DNA of 55,203 nucleotides from Polyangium sp. 15x6 (GTDB lineage Bacteria; Myxococcota_A; Polyangia; Polyangiales; Polyangiaceae). This document shows positions 1 to 8,686 of this stretch, one piece after another (within the stretch, counting starts at the first letter, position 1; each line of letters starts with the position of its first letter). The notes below the pieces were generated by a model, which ran no database searches, was not told where the DNA came from, and saw only the letters and a list, made by a program, of their open reading frames with translations. The position numbers and the translations under genes are program-made. The stretch is from assembly GCF_029960785.1 (NCBI RefSeq), contig NZ_JASBQE010000080.1, forward strand, positions 1 to 55,203. Direction: 5' to 3'.

Positions 1-213
1 GATGAACTGCGCGATGCGCAGTTCATCGAACAGGCCGTGGCAAGACCACGAGCGACGTTGCCAGTTGAAACAGCAGCGCTGCCCTACCTGGTAGCAACGC
101 TTTCCCTGTCGACAGCGCGCATCGCGCGCTGTCGCCCCGGGTCCAGCGCTTGCGCTGGTCCGGGTCCAGGGGTGGACAACCCCTGGTCGGGGTCCGGGGT
201 GAAACCCCGGCGC
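1..213. repeat. Composite hairpin element, copy A (cut by window start)
   Basis: Seen: a perfect 12-bp stem GATGAACTGCGC (1-12 with 16-27, loop GAT), a core containing GGCAAGACC, then a 10-bp stem GACAGCGCGC (111-120 with 124-133, loop ATC). Next come a CCAGCGC/GCGCTGG hairpin, a CCAGGGGT/ACCCCTGG hairpin with loop GGACA, and an outermost CCGGGGT/ACCCCGG hairpin (194-210). It ends about 20 bp beyond the stop codon of the WD40-kinase gene. The left arm outside its innermost hairpin lies off the window. Arms: type 1 on the left, type 4 on the right. Confidence 0.85.
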
Positions 214-233
214 CGCGCCGTGGCAGCCCGCGC

Positions 234-3200
234 TCAGGGCACCAGCATGTTGCCGGTGAAGTGTTCGACCGTGTCGGGTACGGATCGGGCGATCCATGCT
301 CGCAACGCTTCGGGCTCGCGGGGTAGATCGTCTGGCCAGATGCGCACGGTGCCGTCGCGGCCTACGGAGACGGCCCAGCTCCCGTCGGGTGCGATGTCCA
401 CGTCTCGCACGACGCCTTCGTGTGTGCCGAGCACGCGTCCTTCGCCGATCGCGAGGTCCCAGAGCCGCACGGTCTTGTCGTCGCTCCCCGTCACCAGTGC
501 TGCGCCGTTTGCCGCCAGCGCGAGTGTCCGGATTGGACCGTTGTGGCCGCGGAGCACGCTGCGGATCGTGCCTGTCGCGACGTCCCAGACGCGCACGGTC
601 GCGTCCTCGCCCGAGCTGAGCAGCGTCTCGCCGTCTGGCGTGAACGACAAACCCACCACGCGATATCCGCTCGCGTCGTAGGTCCGCGGCGTGGCTGCGT
701 CCTCGTCCCAGAGCCGCAGCTTGTGGTCCAGGCAGCCTGTGGCGAGCACCTTCCCGTCGGGCGAGAATGCGACCGACTCCACCGCCTCTTCATGACCCTC
801 GAGCACGCGGCTCTTGCCCGTCGCGACGTTCCAGATGCGCGCCGTCTTGTCGTGGCTGCCTGTCGCCAGCCTCGATCCATCCGCGGAGAACCCGAGCGCG
901 AGGACCGACGCTTCGTGCTGGCCGATCGTGCGCATCTCCCCGGAGTCGACGTCCCAGACCGCCACCTCGCCGGTCGTGTGACCGATCGCGATCGACGCTC
1001 CGTTCGGGGAAAACTCGATCACCGGCGCCCGCGCGCCCTCCGTGCGCGAGGCTCGGATCTCGTGCCCTTGCGTGTCCCAGAGCCGCACCGTTCCATCCTC
1101 GCCTGCTGTCGCGAAGACATCCCCGCTCGGCGAGATCTCCGCGTGGATCACCCGGCCCACGTGCCCTGCCAGCGTCACGGGCGGCCCGCCGCCGTCGCCT
1201 CGCGCCGGCCATAGCTGCGCCAGGCCGTCGGCCCCGGTGGACAGCACGCGCTCGCCGTCGGGTGAGATCTCCACCTCGAATGCGGACCCCTCGTGCTGAC
1301 CGATCACGCGGCCTGGCGTCGTGTCGAGCGGGAAGACACGCGCCGTCCCGTCCACGCTCGCGACCACCAGGCGCGTCCCGTCGTCCGAGAACAGCACGTC
1401 CGACACGTTGTCGCGCATTCCGACGAACCGACGCCGCTCCCCGGTCGCGAAGTTGACGAGCCGCGCCGCGTGATCGTTTCCGCCGTACGCGAGCATGCGC
1501 CCGTCGAGGGAGAACGCCATCGCGAACACCGAGCCGTCGTACGTGGGCAGCGTCGTGGCCGCGCCTGTCACGAGATCCCAGATCCGGATCGTCCCGTCCA
1601 GCGCGGCGGTCGCGAGACGCTTGCTGTCGGGCGCGAAGGCGAGCCGCAGGATGGCCGAGGCTTGTCCTTCGAGCTTTCGCGGCACGTCCTTCTTCTGGGT
1701 GTCCCACAGCCACACCGTCCCGTCCGGACCGCCGGCCGCGAGCATTCGTGAATCCGGCGAGAACCCCATCGGGAACCGCGGCAGGAGCTGCGCCGTCGCG
1801 TCGTGCACGCGCATCTCGGGCAGCGTGAAGGACTCCCCCGTCGTCCGATCGAACAGCGTCAGGACCCCGCTGTCCCCTGCGGTCACGAAATGGCGCTCGT
1901 CCGGCGAAAAGGCACCTTTCCGCGTGATGTTCGGATTCGACGCGAGGACGCGGTGCGCGCCCGTCGCCACGTTCCAGACCCGCACGGTCCAGTCGTTTCC
2001 GTGGCTCACGACCTCCTTGCCGTCTCGCGACGGAAGGGCGAGCTCGATGGGGCGCGTGTGCCCGCGCAGCGTGGAGATTTCGGCGCCCGTGCTCGCGTCC
2101 CAGATACGAATCGTCCGGTCCTTGCCCGTCGTGAGCACCCGCTGCTCGTCCGGGAAAAACGCCACGACCCAGACCTCGTCCTCGTGCCCGCGGAGCTCGA
2201 TCGACGTGCCCGTCGTGAGATCGTAAATGCGCGCCGTGTGATCGTCGCTCGCCACGGCGAGGCGCTTGCCGTCCTTCGAGATATCGACCCGATTGACCGC
2301 CCCTTTCTGATCCCGCAGCACCTGCGCTGGCCCGTGCACCCAGGCGTCCGCGGCCACGATGCGCGCCGAGCTCCACAGATCGAACGTCGGCGACAGCGTC
2401 TTCAGCCATGCGAGCGCCTCGTTCGGATCGCGCAGCACGGCCGCGCGGGCCTGCACCAGCGTGAGCACGTCGGCGTGCGCGACGGCCCTTTGCTCGGCCT
2501 CCACCGCTTTTTTGCGCGCCTCCTCCGCCATCGCGTGCTCCCGCGTGACGTGATCCCGCTCCTTCCAGACCTTCGTGAAAAAGAGCCCCGCGGCCGTGAC
2601 GAGCACGCAAGCCGCCGCCGCCGCCACCGACAGGGCCGCGCGGTGCCTGCGCGCGAACCGCCACGCCTTCTCGCGGGTCGTGTACTCGTGCACGCCCACG
2701 AGCTGCCCCGCGAGAAACCGCCGCAGATCCTCCGCCAGCGCCTTCGCCGTCGGATACCGCGCGGCCGGATCCCGGGCCATCGCCTTGTCCACGATCGCCA
2801 GCAGATCCAGCGGGATCCCGCGCTGCATCCTGGGCAGCGGCGTCGGCGGACCTTCGAGCACCCGCTGCAGGATCTTCATCCCATTCACGCCGGCGTACGG
2901 CGCGCGCCCCGCGAGCAGGTGATACAGGATCGCCCCGAGCGCATACACGTCCGCGCGCTCGTCCACGGGCTCGGCGGCCGCTTGCTCGGGCGGCATGTAC
3001 GCCGGGGTCCCCATCACCGAGCCCACCAGCGTGATCCCGTCGCCGAGCGTCGCCTCGGAGACGGGGCCCGCCTCGTCATCGCCCTCGGCGCCCGGGGTTT
3101 GCGTGACGTCCACCACGGGCTCCGAGAGATCTTTCCCGAGACCCCAGTCGATCACGAGCGTCTCGCCGTGCGCGCCGACGAGCACGTTCGCGGGCTTCAA

Positions 3201-3758
3201 ATCACGGTGGATGATCCGTTTTTCGTGCGCGTACGCGACCGCGTCGGCCACCGCGAGCACGTGCGTGAGCAGCGGCAGACGCTCGTCGATCGTGCGGGCG
3301 CCGTCGATGATCTCGGACAGAGGGCGCCCGGAGACGAGCTTCATCGAATAAAATGGTTCGCCCGTCGGCCAGCGCCCGGCCTCGTAGACCGGAACGATCG
3401 ACGGGTGCTGCAGCCGCGCCGTGAGCAACGCCTCGCGGACGAACCGGTCTTCGGCGGACGTGCCGGTGTCCATCAACTCTTTCAGCGCCACCCGCCGATC
3501 GAGCCTCTGATCACGCGCCGACAGCACCCGCCCGATCCCGCCCTGCGCGACCTCGCACTCCACCGTATAACTCGACCGGTCGACGAGCGGCAGCTGCGCC
3601 GCGCTCCACCGCCCCGACGACGGCACGTGCGTCGTGAGCCCCGACGGCGCCTGGCTCGTCGAGAGCGGGCCCGCCCCGGCGCCGAGCGTCCGGGGCGCGC
3701 TCGTCGCGGGCTGACCTCCCTCCGTCTCCCCCGCTCCTCGCGATGGCTCCCCGTTCAT
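234..3758 (-). CDS. Membrane Ser/Thr protein kinase with C-terminal WD40 propellers
   Basis: 1174 aa. ATG 3758 is preferred over an in-frame ATG at 3803 because AGAGG lies just upstream. Seen: a Pro/Ser/Thr-rich N-terminus, then a Hanks-type kinase domain (about 66-350) with glycine loop AQGGIG, ATP-binding Lys93 (VALKEL), catalytic HRDLKPAN with Asp186, and DWG at 204-206 where DFG is usual. An acidic insert of about 35 residues follows in the activation segment. One transmembrane helix sits at 374-395, then a coiled-coil-like helix, then about 16 WD40 repeats (480-1150), enough for two propellers. Inferred: a cytoplasmic kinase anchored in the inner membrane, with the WD40 repeats binding a ligand or partner on the far side. 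No activating partner is encoded beside it; the transporter gene is divergent. The kinase assignment is firm; the ligand is unknown. Confidence 0.95.
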   Translation of the reverse strand: MNGEPSRGAGETEGGQPATSAPRTLGAGAGPLSTSQAPSGLTTHVPSSGRWSAAQLPLVDRSSYTVECEVAQGGIGRVLSARDQRLDRRVALKELMDTGTSAEDRFVREALLTARLQHPSIVPVYEAGRWPTGEPFYSMKLVSGRPLSEIIDGARTIDERLPLLTHVLAVADAVAYAHEKRIIHRDLKPANVLVGAHGETLVIDWGLGKDLSEPVVDVTQTPGAEGDDEAGPVSEATLGDGITLVGSVMGTPAYMPPEQAAAEPVDERADVYALGAILYHLLAGRAPYAGVNGMKILQRVLEGPPTPLPRMQRGIPLDLLAIVDKAMARDPAARYPTAKALAEDLRRFLAGQLVGVHEYTTREKAWRFARRHRAALSVAAAAACVLVTAAGLFFTKVWKERDHVTREHAMAEEARKKAVEAEQRAVAHADVLTLVQARAAVLRDPNEALAWLKTLSPTFDLWSSARIVAADAWVHGPAQVLRDQKGAVNRVDISKDGKRLAVASDDHTARIYDLTTGTSIELRGHEDEVWVVAFFPDEQRVLTTGKDRTIRIWDASTGAEISTLRGHTRPIELALPSRDGKEVVSHGNDWTVRVWNVATGAHRVLASNPNITRKGAFSPDERHFVTAGDSGVLTLFDRTTGESFTLPEMRVHDATAQLLPRFPMGFSPDSRMLAAGGPDGTVWLWDTQKKDVPRKLEGQASAILRLAFAPDSKRLATAALDGTIRIWDLVTGAATTLPTYDGSVFAMAFSLDGRMLAYGGNDHAARLVNFATGERRRFVGMRDNVSDVLFSDDGTRLVVASVDGTARVFPLDTTPGRVIGQHEGSAFEVEISPDGERVLSTGADGLAQLWPARGDGGGPPVTLAGHVGRVIHAEISPSGDVFATAGEDGTVRLWDTQGHEIRASRTEGARAPVIEFSPNGASIAIGHTTGEVAVWDVDSGEMRTIGQHEASVLALGFSADGSRLATGSHDKTARIWNVATGKSRVLEGHEEAVESVAFSPDGKVLATGCLDHKLRLWDEDAATPRTYDASGYRVVGLSFTPDGETLLSSGEDATVRVWDVATGTIRSVLRGHNGPIRTLALAANGAALVTGSDDKTVRLWDLAIGEGRVLGTHEGVVRDVDIAPDGSWAVSVGRDGTVRIWPDDLPREPEALRAWIARSVPDTVEHFTGNMLVP

Positions 3759-3883
3759 CGCCTGGTCCTCTCCGCGACGCACCCGCGAAATAGGGGCAAC
3801 CATGCCACCATGCTAGCCCTCGCGCAGGGGGCTCACCATGACAATTGACGGCGCTCCGGACCCGCGTGAAGACACGAGGTGCC

Positions 3884-5308
3884 ATGGGGGAGCAAAAAAG
3901 CCACGTCGTAGGAGAGCCACCCAACCGACGAGTTCCGCTCTACGTGCGCGTGCTCGCCGGTGTCGTCCTCGGCATCGTCCTCGGGCTCGTCTTCGGGGAG
4001 CGAAAGTACCTCTTCGGTCGCATCGGCAACGCCGAGCTCGGCCGCCTGGGGCTGCTCGTGGTCAAGCTCCTCAAGGCGCTCGCCGTCCCGCTCGTGTTTT
4101 TTGCGATCCTCGACGCATTCGTCAAGACGGACATTTCCCTCAAAAAGGGGGCGCGGCTCCTCGTCATTTGCGCGGTCAATGCGACGGTGGCGCTCGGCAT
4201 CGGCCTCTCGATCATGAACGGCTTCACGCCGGGCCGGCACCTCTCGGGCACCGTCTCCGAGCTTTACCGGCTGGGCGCCGCGCCCTCGGACGCGGCCGCG
4301 CAGGAGCTCCTCGCGGCCTCGAAAAAGGGCAGCCTCGGCTTCCTCGACAACCTCTCGAGTTACGTCCCGCGGAGCCTCGTCGATCCATTCTCGGAAAACA
4401 GCGTCATCACCGTCGTCCTCCTCGGCCTGCTCGCGGGCCTCGCGCTCCGGCGCGCGCGGGCGCGGCGGACCGAGGGGACCGAGCAGGGCTTGACGGTGAT
4501 CGAGCAGGGCATTGGCGGGGTGTATGCGATCCTCGTCGAGGCGCTCGATATCGTGGTGAGCATCGTGCCGATCGGGGTGCTCGGGGTCGTCGCGGACGTC
4601 GTGGGCAAGGCGGGGCTCCGGGTCTTCGAATCGATCTGGATCTTCCTCGTCACGGTGCTCGCGGCGATGGCGCTGCATTCCCTCGTGTATTACCCGCTCG
4701 TCGCCTGGCTCGTCGGAAAAAAGCCGCCGCGCGTGTACCTCGGGATCGGCGCGGACCCCATCTTGACGGGCCTCTCGACGAATTCGAGCCTGGCCACGGT
4801 GCCCGTCACGCTGAAGGCGCTCGATCGCATGGGCGTCTCGCCTGCGTCGGCGCGCCTCGCCGCGTGTATCGGGACGAACCTCAACAACGACGGCATTCTC
4901 CTCTACGAGGCGATGACGGCCGTCTTTTTGACGCAGGCGGTGGGGATGCCGCTCGGGCTCGGCGGCCAGGTCACGATCGGGCTCGCGTCGGTGATGGCGG
5001 CGGCCGGGATCGCGGGCATTCCGGAGGCGGGGCTCGTCGTGCTGCCGCTCGTGCTCGGCGCGGCGGGGCTGCCGGACGCCTTGATCGCCACGGCCATTCC
5101 GCTGGTCATGACGGTCGACTGGATCATCGCCCGCGTTCGCTCGGGCGTGAACGTGATGAGCGACATGCTCGTCGCCGTGCTGCTCGACGTGGGCGACGGT
5201 GAAAAAAAAAGCTCAGGCGCCGCGCCCGACGGCGGCGGGGAAGACGTCGCGGATCTCCTGGGGAATGCGGGTGGGTCTCTGGGTGGCGGTCGCGACGAAA
5301 GCCCATGA
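3884..5308 (+). CDS. Dicarboxylate/amino acid:cation symporter (DAACS/SDF family)
   Basis: 474 aa with about eight hydrophobic segments. ATG 3884 is chosen because CGAGGT lies 4-9 bp upstream; 13 unrelated codons precede it in frame. Family marks: a serine-rich hairpin (TNSSLATVPVT), the helix-7 motif NLNNDG, the second hairpin region AGIPEAGLVVLPL, and the helix-8 stretch VDWIIARVRSGVNVMSD that binds substrate carboxylates in GltPh-type transporters. Expected role: Na+ or H+ driven uptake of glutamate, aspartate or C4-dicarboxylates across the inner membrane. The exact substrate cannot be read here. The last 32 codons, Gly/Asp-rich and unlike the family, overlap the 3' end of the convergent thioesterase gene and follow a run of nine A (5202-5210). 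Confidence 0.9.
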   Translation: MGEQKSHVVGEPPNRRVPLYVRVLAGVVLGIVLGLVFGERKYLFGRIGNAELGRLGLLVVKLLKALAVPLVFFAILDAFVKTDISLKKGARLLVICAVNATVALGIGLSIMNGFTPGRHLSGTVSELYRLGAAPSDAAAQELLAASKKGSLGFLDNLSSYVPRSLVDPFSENSVITVVLLGLLAGLALRRARARRTEGTEQGLTVIEQGIGGVYAILVEALDIVVSIVPIGVLGVVADVVGKAGLRVFESIWIFLVTVLAAMALHSLVYYPLVAWLVGKKPPRVYLGIGADPILTGLSTNSSLATVPVTLKALDRMGVSPASARLAACIGTNLNNDGILLYEAMTAVFLTQAVGMPLGLGGQVTIGLASVMAAAGIAGIPEAGLVVLPLVLGAAGLPDALIATAIPLVMTVDWIIARVRSGVNVMSDMLVAVLLDVGDGEKKSSGAAPDGGGEDVADLLGNAGGSLGGGRDESP

Positions 5309-5647
5309 GGTGACGGCGCGGGCGACCTCGACGCCATCCGACGCGCGCACGAGGCGGGTCTTGCGCTCGCACGTGGCGGCGCCGAATTTCGCGATGTGGG
5401 TGCGGACCTCGATTCGATCGCCCTCGAACACGGACGCGAGGTAATCGATCTCGTGGCGCCGGACGACGAACACGGCGCCCGCGCGCAGATACGCCGCCCT
5501 GTCCCAGCCGACGGCCTCGGAATGGGCCTTGGCCGCGTCCTGCACCCAGCGCACGTAGACGACATTGGAGACGTGCCCGAGCTCGTCGATGTCGTCGGGA
5601 GCGGCGACGACGGGGAACACGTATTCTTCGGAGGAGGCGGCGCTCAT
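5213..5647 (-). CDS. Acyl-CoA thioesterase, hotdog fold (4HBT/FadM-YbgC-like)
   Basis: 144 aa from ATG 5647, which has GGAAGG about 12 bp upstream; a longer in-frame start at 5782 would add 45 non-conserved residues. The sequence begins with the hotdog pattern DDIDELGHVSNVVYVRWVQDA, with the catalytic Asp region, the helix, and a later DYLASVFEGDRIEVRTHI strand pair. Family role: hydrolysis of acyl-CoA thioesters in the cytoplasm. Chain-length preference is unknown. Its last 32 codons overlap the convergent transporter gene. On its own strand the stop codon is followed within 2 bases by nine T, which could act as the U-tract of a terminator. Confidence 0.85.
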   Translation of the reverse strand: MSAASSEEYVFPVVAAPDDIDELGHVSNVVYVRWVQDAAKAHSEAVGWDRAAYLRAGAVFVVRRHEIDYLASVFEGDRIEVRTHIAKFGAATCERKTRLVRASDGVEVARAVTSWAFVATATQRPTRIPQEIRDVFPAAVGRGA

Positions 5648-5791
5648 GGAGAGCGAACCTTCCGCGAACGGCGACGAAAAGCAACCGCCATCGTCGGACA
5701 CTCCGCTTTCCCCTGGATTTTCCGGCTCCCGTCTTTCACCTCGCGCCCGTGATGGCATTGCATCGACGGGTCCCGGGGTCATGATCGGATC

Positions 5792-6301
5792 GTGGACGCC
5801 CGAACGAGCCTACCCGAGCACGCCGAGAGACATCACGAAGGTTGCTGCGGAGGCCACCACCGAAAAGCGCGGGCCACGAAGCGCGGCCGCTCGTCGCTGC
5901 TCGGCGCGGCGCTCCCCGTGCTCGCGTGCGCCGTGTGCCCGACCTGCCTCGGCGCGTGGGCGCAGGCGCTCTCGGCGGTCGGCGTCGGATTCGTGGTGAG
6001 CGAGACGCAGCACCTCGTTTTGCTGGTCGCCGCGGTCGTGATCACGCTCGTGGTGAGTGTCCGTCGTTATGCCCGCTCGCGGCGCACGGGCCCGCTCGCG
6101 CTCTCGCTCGTCGGCTCGGCCGGGCTCGTCGCGAGCCACGCGCTCGGCGAGATTCAGGTCCTCGCGTGGACCTCGATTGCCGTGCTCGTGGCAGCGTCGA
6201 TCTGGGCGGAGCGCGCGCGGCCGCGCACGTCGGACCATGGGAAGGAGCCCGAGGCGCGGGGCGCAATCCGAGGCGCCGAGGTCCCGGCCGGCGTGGACTG
6301 A
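5792..6301 (+). CDS. MerC-like integral membrane protein with His/Cys-rich N-terminus
   Basis: 169 aa with a GTG start. Seen: a His/Cys cluster (EHAERHHEGCCGGHHRK) at residues 9-25, then the hydrophobic stretch VLACAVCPTCLGAW, and three further hydrophobic helices (about 66-85, 98-117 and 122-140). The CxxC pair at the start of the first helix followed by a small four-helix protein resembles MerC mercuric-ion transporters; the N-terminal His/Cys cluster suggests metal handling. No merR, merA or merT lies nearby, so mercury is not implied by context. It lies divergent to the thioesterase gene, whose start is about 145 bp away. Alternative: a generic DUF-type membrane protein that only shares the CxxC helix. 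Confidence 0.65.
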   Translation: MDARTSLPEHAERHHEGCCGGHHRKARATKRGRSSLLGAALPVLACAVCPTCLGAWAQALSAVGVGFVVSETQHLVLLVAAVVITLVVSVRRYARSRRTGPLALSLVGSAGLVASHALGEIQVLAWTSIAVLVAASIWAERARPRTSDHGKEPEARGAIRGAEVPAGVD

Positions 6302-6614
6302 CACGCACGCTCGCGCGCCGCTGCCTCGACCCCCGAGGCACCGGCCTTCAACCTGCCCGACGCCGCCTCGGCCGCGAGGCGCGCCCCGCGCTCCCGCGCG
6401 CGAAGGCCTCTGCCGCCGAGCCCGTTCTCGCCGCGGCGTCCGTCCCTCCCTCAGGGAGCGAGCTCACATTTTCCGGGTTGCCGAGGTCGTCCTCGGCGGC
6501 CGAGGCGACGCTGATCCAAGTTGCACGGCGCTCCCTCGGCGCCGAGGGGGTCGTCGGCCATGCTGCGAGCATGGGACAGGGCCCGCGAGGGGCGTAATGT
6601 CCACGTGACGGCTG
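6302..6614. other. Convergent intergenic gap rich in CCTCGG/CCGAGG inverted repeats
   Basis: This gap separates the MerC-like gene from a convergent hypothetical gene and has no credible gene. It holds several short hairpins: TGCCTCG with CGAGGCA near 6320, GCCTCG with CGAGGC near 6365, CCGAGG/CCTCGG at 6481-6496, and a perfect 16-bp palindrome CCCTCGGCGCCGAGGG at 6533-6548. It is not a copy of the six-member hairpin element. Confidence 0.55.
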
Positions 6615-7319
6615 CTACCTGGGCGAACCAGGCTGCGCGCGCTCGTCCGACACGCCCTCGGCTCGATGCACCTCCGCGAGGTCATCGAAGATCTCAGGCA
6701 TCATCACGACCTTGCCGAGCGGCTTCAGGATTCCTTCGACGATCGACTTCGTCGCCGAGTACCGCCGCAGCCATTTGACGCGAGCCGCCTCGGTCTCGGG
6801 CGTCGCCTCCCTGCGATCCACGCGCGCCTTGCGCACGCCTTCATTGAGGGCGCCGAGCGCGTCCCTCGTCGCCGCGACGTGCTGCGCCCAGTTCGCGTAT
6901 TCCGGCAGGCTCGCCTTGTGCTTCTCGATCGCGGTGAACGCATGGTCGAGCGCCGCCGCGAGCTTGACGGGCCTGCGCCGGAGCACGGTGCTCATGTTCT
7001 CGTGCTGGAGGATGTCCGCCGCGATGGCCGCGCCATTCTCTCTCGACTCGGCGTACGCCACGAGCCGCCGGATCACGCCCTTGGCGTTGGCCACCACGTC
7101 CGGCTTCCCCTCGACCGGCTTGTACGTCACCGCGTCGAGCGCGCCGGCCTTCCTCAGCACGACTTCCATTGTGTCCGTCTCCACCGCGAGCCGGTCCGCG
7201 GTGAGCTTGACGAAGCTGTCCGCCTCGGTGTCGAGGCCGATGACGAGCGCGAGGATCTGCGCCACGGCAAACCGGCCATAAGCGAGGGTCTCATATTGAT
7301 CAATATAGGGATCTGCCAT
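6615..7319 (-). CDS. Hypothetical helical cytoplasmic protein
   Basis: 234 aa (MADPYIDQYE...), not recognised. No signal peptide, membrane segment or metal motif is visible. The composition predicts an all-helical protein, with long stretches of Ala, Glu, Lys and Arg and several amphipathic helices. It ends in a charged tail (EVHRAEGVSDERAQ). ATG 7319 is preferred; an upstream ATG at 7331 would add four residues and neither has a clear ribosome site. GC-rich third positions and the absence of a better reading on the other strand support coding. A 14-bp palindrome overlaps codons 5-9. It lies alone between two genes of unrelated type, so context gives no function. Confidence 0.75.
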   Translation of the reverse strand: MADPYIDQYETLAYGRFAVAQILALVIGLDTEADSFVKLTADRLAVETDTMEVVLRKAGALDAVTYKPVEGKPDVVANAKGVIRRLVAYAESRENGAAIAADILQHENMSTVLRRRPVKLAAALDHAFTAIEKHKASLPEYANWAQHVAATRDALGALNEGVRKARVDRREATPETEAARVKWLRRYSATKSIVEGILKPLGKVVMMPEIFDDLAEVHRAEGVSDERAQPGSPR

Positions 7320-7403
7320 GCGGGGGAGCATCGAGCGGGACGGGCTCGAAGGGCAAGGGTGTCGCGTAACAGTTCGGAAGGATACTGGAATGTGGAGGGC
7401 GGG

Positions 7404-7434
7404 AGTAGCGGGCGAGCGGATGGGGCCTTGTCAA
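7404..7434 (-). promoter_or_regulatory. Possible promoter for the hypothetical gene
   Basis: On the minus strand TTGACA (7434-7429) is followed after 19 bp by GCTACT (7409-7404), about 85 bp before the start codon. The -35 box is perfect but the spacer is long and the -10 box is weak. Confidence 0.25.
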
Positions 7435-7551
7435 GGGAAAAGAGAAGGCGTCCGTACGTGGCCGCTGCTCCCGCGCCCGCTTCAGGATGGAAGGGGCCTG
7501 CCCGCCGTCAGGGGTGGGCGCGGAGAGCACCGCGGGCGAGCAAGGGCGAGG

Positions 7552-8517
7552 TCACTCGCAGGTACCGTTCACGCACGAGTTGGAGCAGCAGTCGCTGTTG
7601 GTCCCGCAACCCATGTACTTGAGCGCGCAGCAGAAGCCGTCGCTGCGGCAGTCGTTCCCGCAGCAGTCCGCATCTTGCGTGCAATCCGCGCGTCCTGCTC
7701 CGACGCACTCATGGCACGCCCCGTTGATGCACGAGTTGGAGCAGCAATCGCTGTCCTGCGTGCAGGAGCCGCCCTCCTTGCACGTTGCGCAGAGGCCGTT
7801 GCGGATGCCCGTGGTGCAGCACCCCGATTCACCGATGGCCGGCATGCCCTCCGGGATGCAGCACTTGCCATTGGTGTTGCAAATGGTGCCGTCCACGTCC
7901 GCCGCGCAGCAGTCCGAGTCCTTGTCGCAGCCCCAGTCGCCAATGTAGATGCAATGGCAGGCACCCTGGTAGCAATAGCCAGTGGTTCCCACGCAGCAGT
8001 CATCGTCGGACCCACAGGCGCCACCGGGAGGCTGGCAGCATCCCCCCGAGCGGCAATCGCCTTGACAGCAGTCGTTGTCTCCGCCGCACGCGCTCTGCGT
8101 CAGCGCGCACGTCGCGCAGACACCGTCCCAGCACACGTGGCTGTTGCAGCTCTCGCTCTCGCCATCGCCATGGGTGCACGGCGCACCGTCCGGGAGGCGA
8201 CACGTGCCAATGGTGGCCGGAGCGGTGATGTAACAGGCGCCACCGTTACAGCAATCCGCATCCTTGGTACACCCCCAGTCCGTCGTCGCCACGCACTGGC
8301 ACGTGCCCCACCAGCACTGGTTCGTACAGCAGTCGGCGTCGATGCCGCACGAGTTCCCCACGTCGGTGCAGAGAAGCTGCTCGACGCTTGCCACGTTCTC
8401 ATTGGCCTGCGGATCGGACACTGGCGCACTGTCGCAAGCGCTGATGATGGCAGCGCAAGACGCGAAGAGCGCCACGATTTTCAAAATAACGTTGCCTTTG
8501 GACACAAATTCCTCCAT
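7552..8517 (-). CDS. Cys-rich repeat lipoprotein (Dickkopf-like knots)
   Basis: 321 aa from ATG 8517. The signal peptide ends in a lipobox-like IISAC, so it is probably a lipoprotein. After it come about eight repeats of roughly 30 residues with a pattern close to C-x(5)-D-x-D-C-C-x(4)-C-x(2)-G-x-C (for instance CGIDADCCTNQCWWGTC). Such DCC knots occur in extracellular proteins and are commonly stabilised by disulfides. No enzyme motif is visible. Inferred role: a disulfide-rich surface or secreted adhesive or structural protein, exported and acylated. It follows the beta-helix lipoprotein gene on the same strand with a 169-bp gap that holds its own promoter-like site. The substrate or partner is unknown. 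Confidence 0.85.
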   Translation of the reverse strand: MEEFVSKGNVILKIVALFASCAAIISACDSAPVSDPQANENVASVEQLLCTDVGNSCGIDADCCTNQCWWGTCQCVATTDWGCTKDADCCNGGACYITAPATIGTCRLPDGAPCTHGDGESESCNSHVCWDGVCATCALTQSACGGDNDCCQGDCRSGGCCQPPGGACGSDDDCCVGTTGYCYQGACHCIYIGDWGCDKDSDCCAADVDGTICNTNGKCCIPEGMPAIGESGCCTTGIRNGLCATCKEGGSCTQDSDCCSNSCINGACHECVGAGRADCTQDADCCGNDCRSDGFCCALKYMGCGTNSDCCSNSCVNGTCE

Positions 8518-8544
8518 GCGACCTCGGTCGAGGACGCGGGGCCC

Positions 8545-8573
8545 CACATACACAAGTGAAACCCATTGGTCAA
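8545..8573 (-). promoter_or_regulatory. Sigma-70-like promoter of the Cys-rich lipoprotein gene
   Basis: Minus strand: TTGACC (8573-8568), a 17-bp spacer, and TATGTG (8550-8545), 27 bp before the start codon. The local sequence is clearly more A/T-rich than its surroundings. Confidence 0.45.
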
Positions 8574-8686
8574 GATGTACTATGTGCTGAGTTACACGAC
8601 CAAACTACACACCGGTGCACTGTCTCGAGAGGCGGAGGCCCGAACAGGCGCCGGAGTGGACGAGGATCCGCCGGTGAACGAGCGGG

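Noticed and set aside
1803-3848. 681-residue plus-strand frame
   Set aside because: Arg/Pro/His-rich antisense shadow of the WD40-kinase gene with no ribosome site and no domain.
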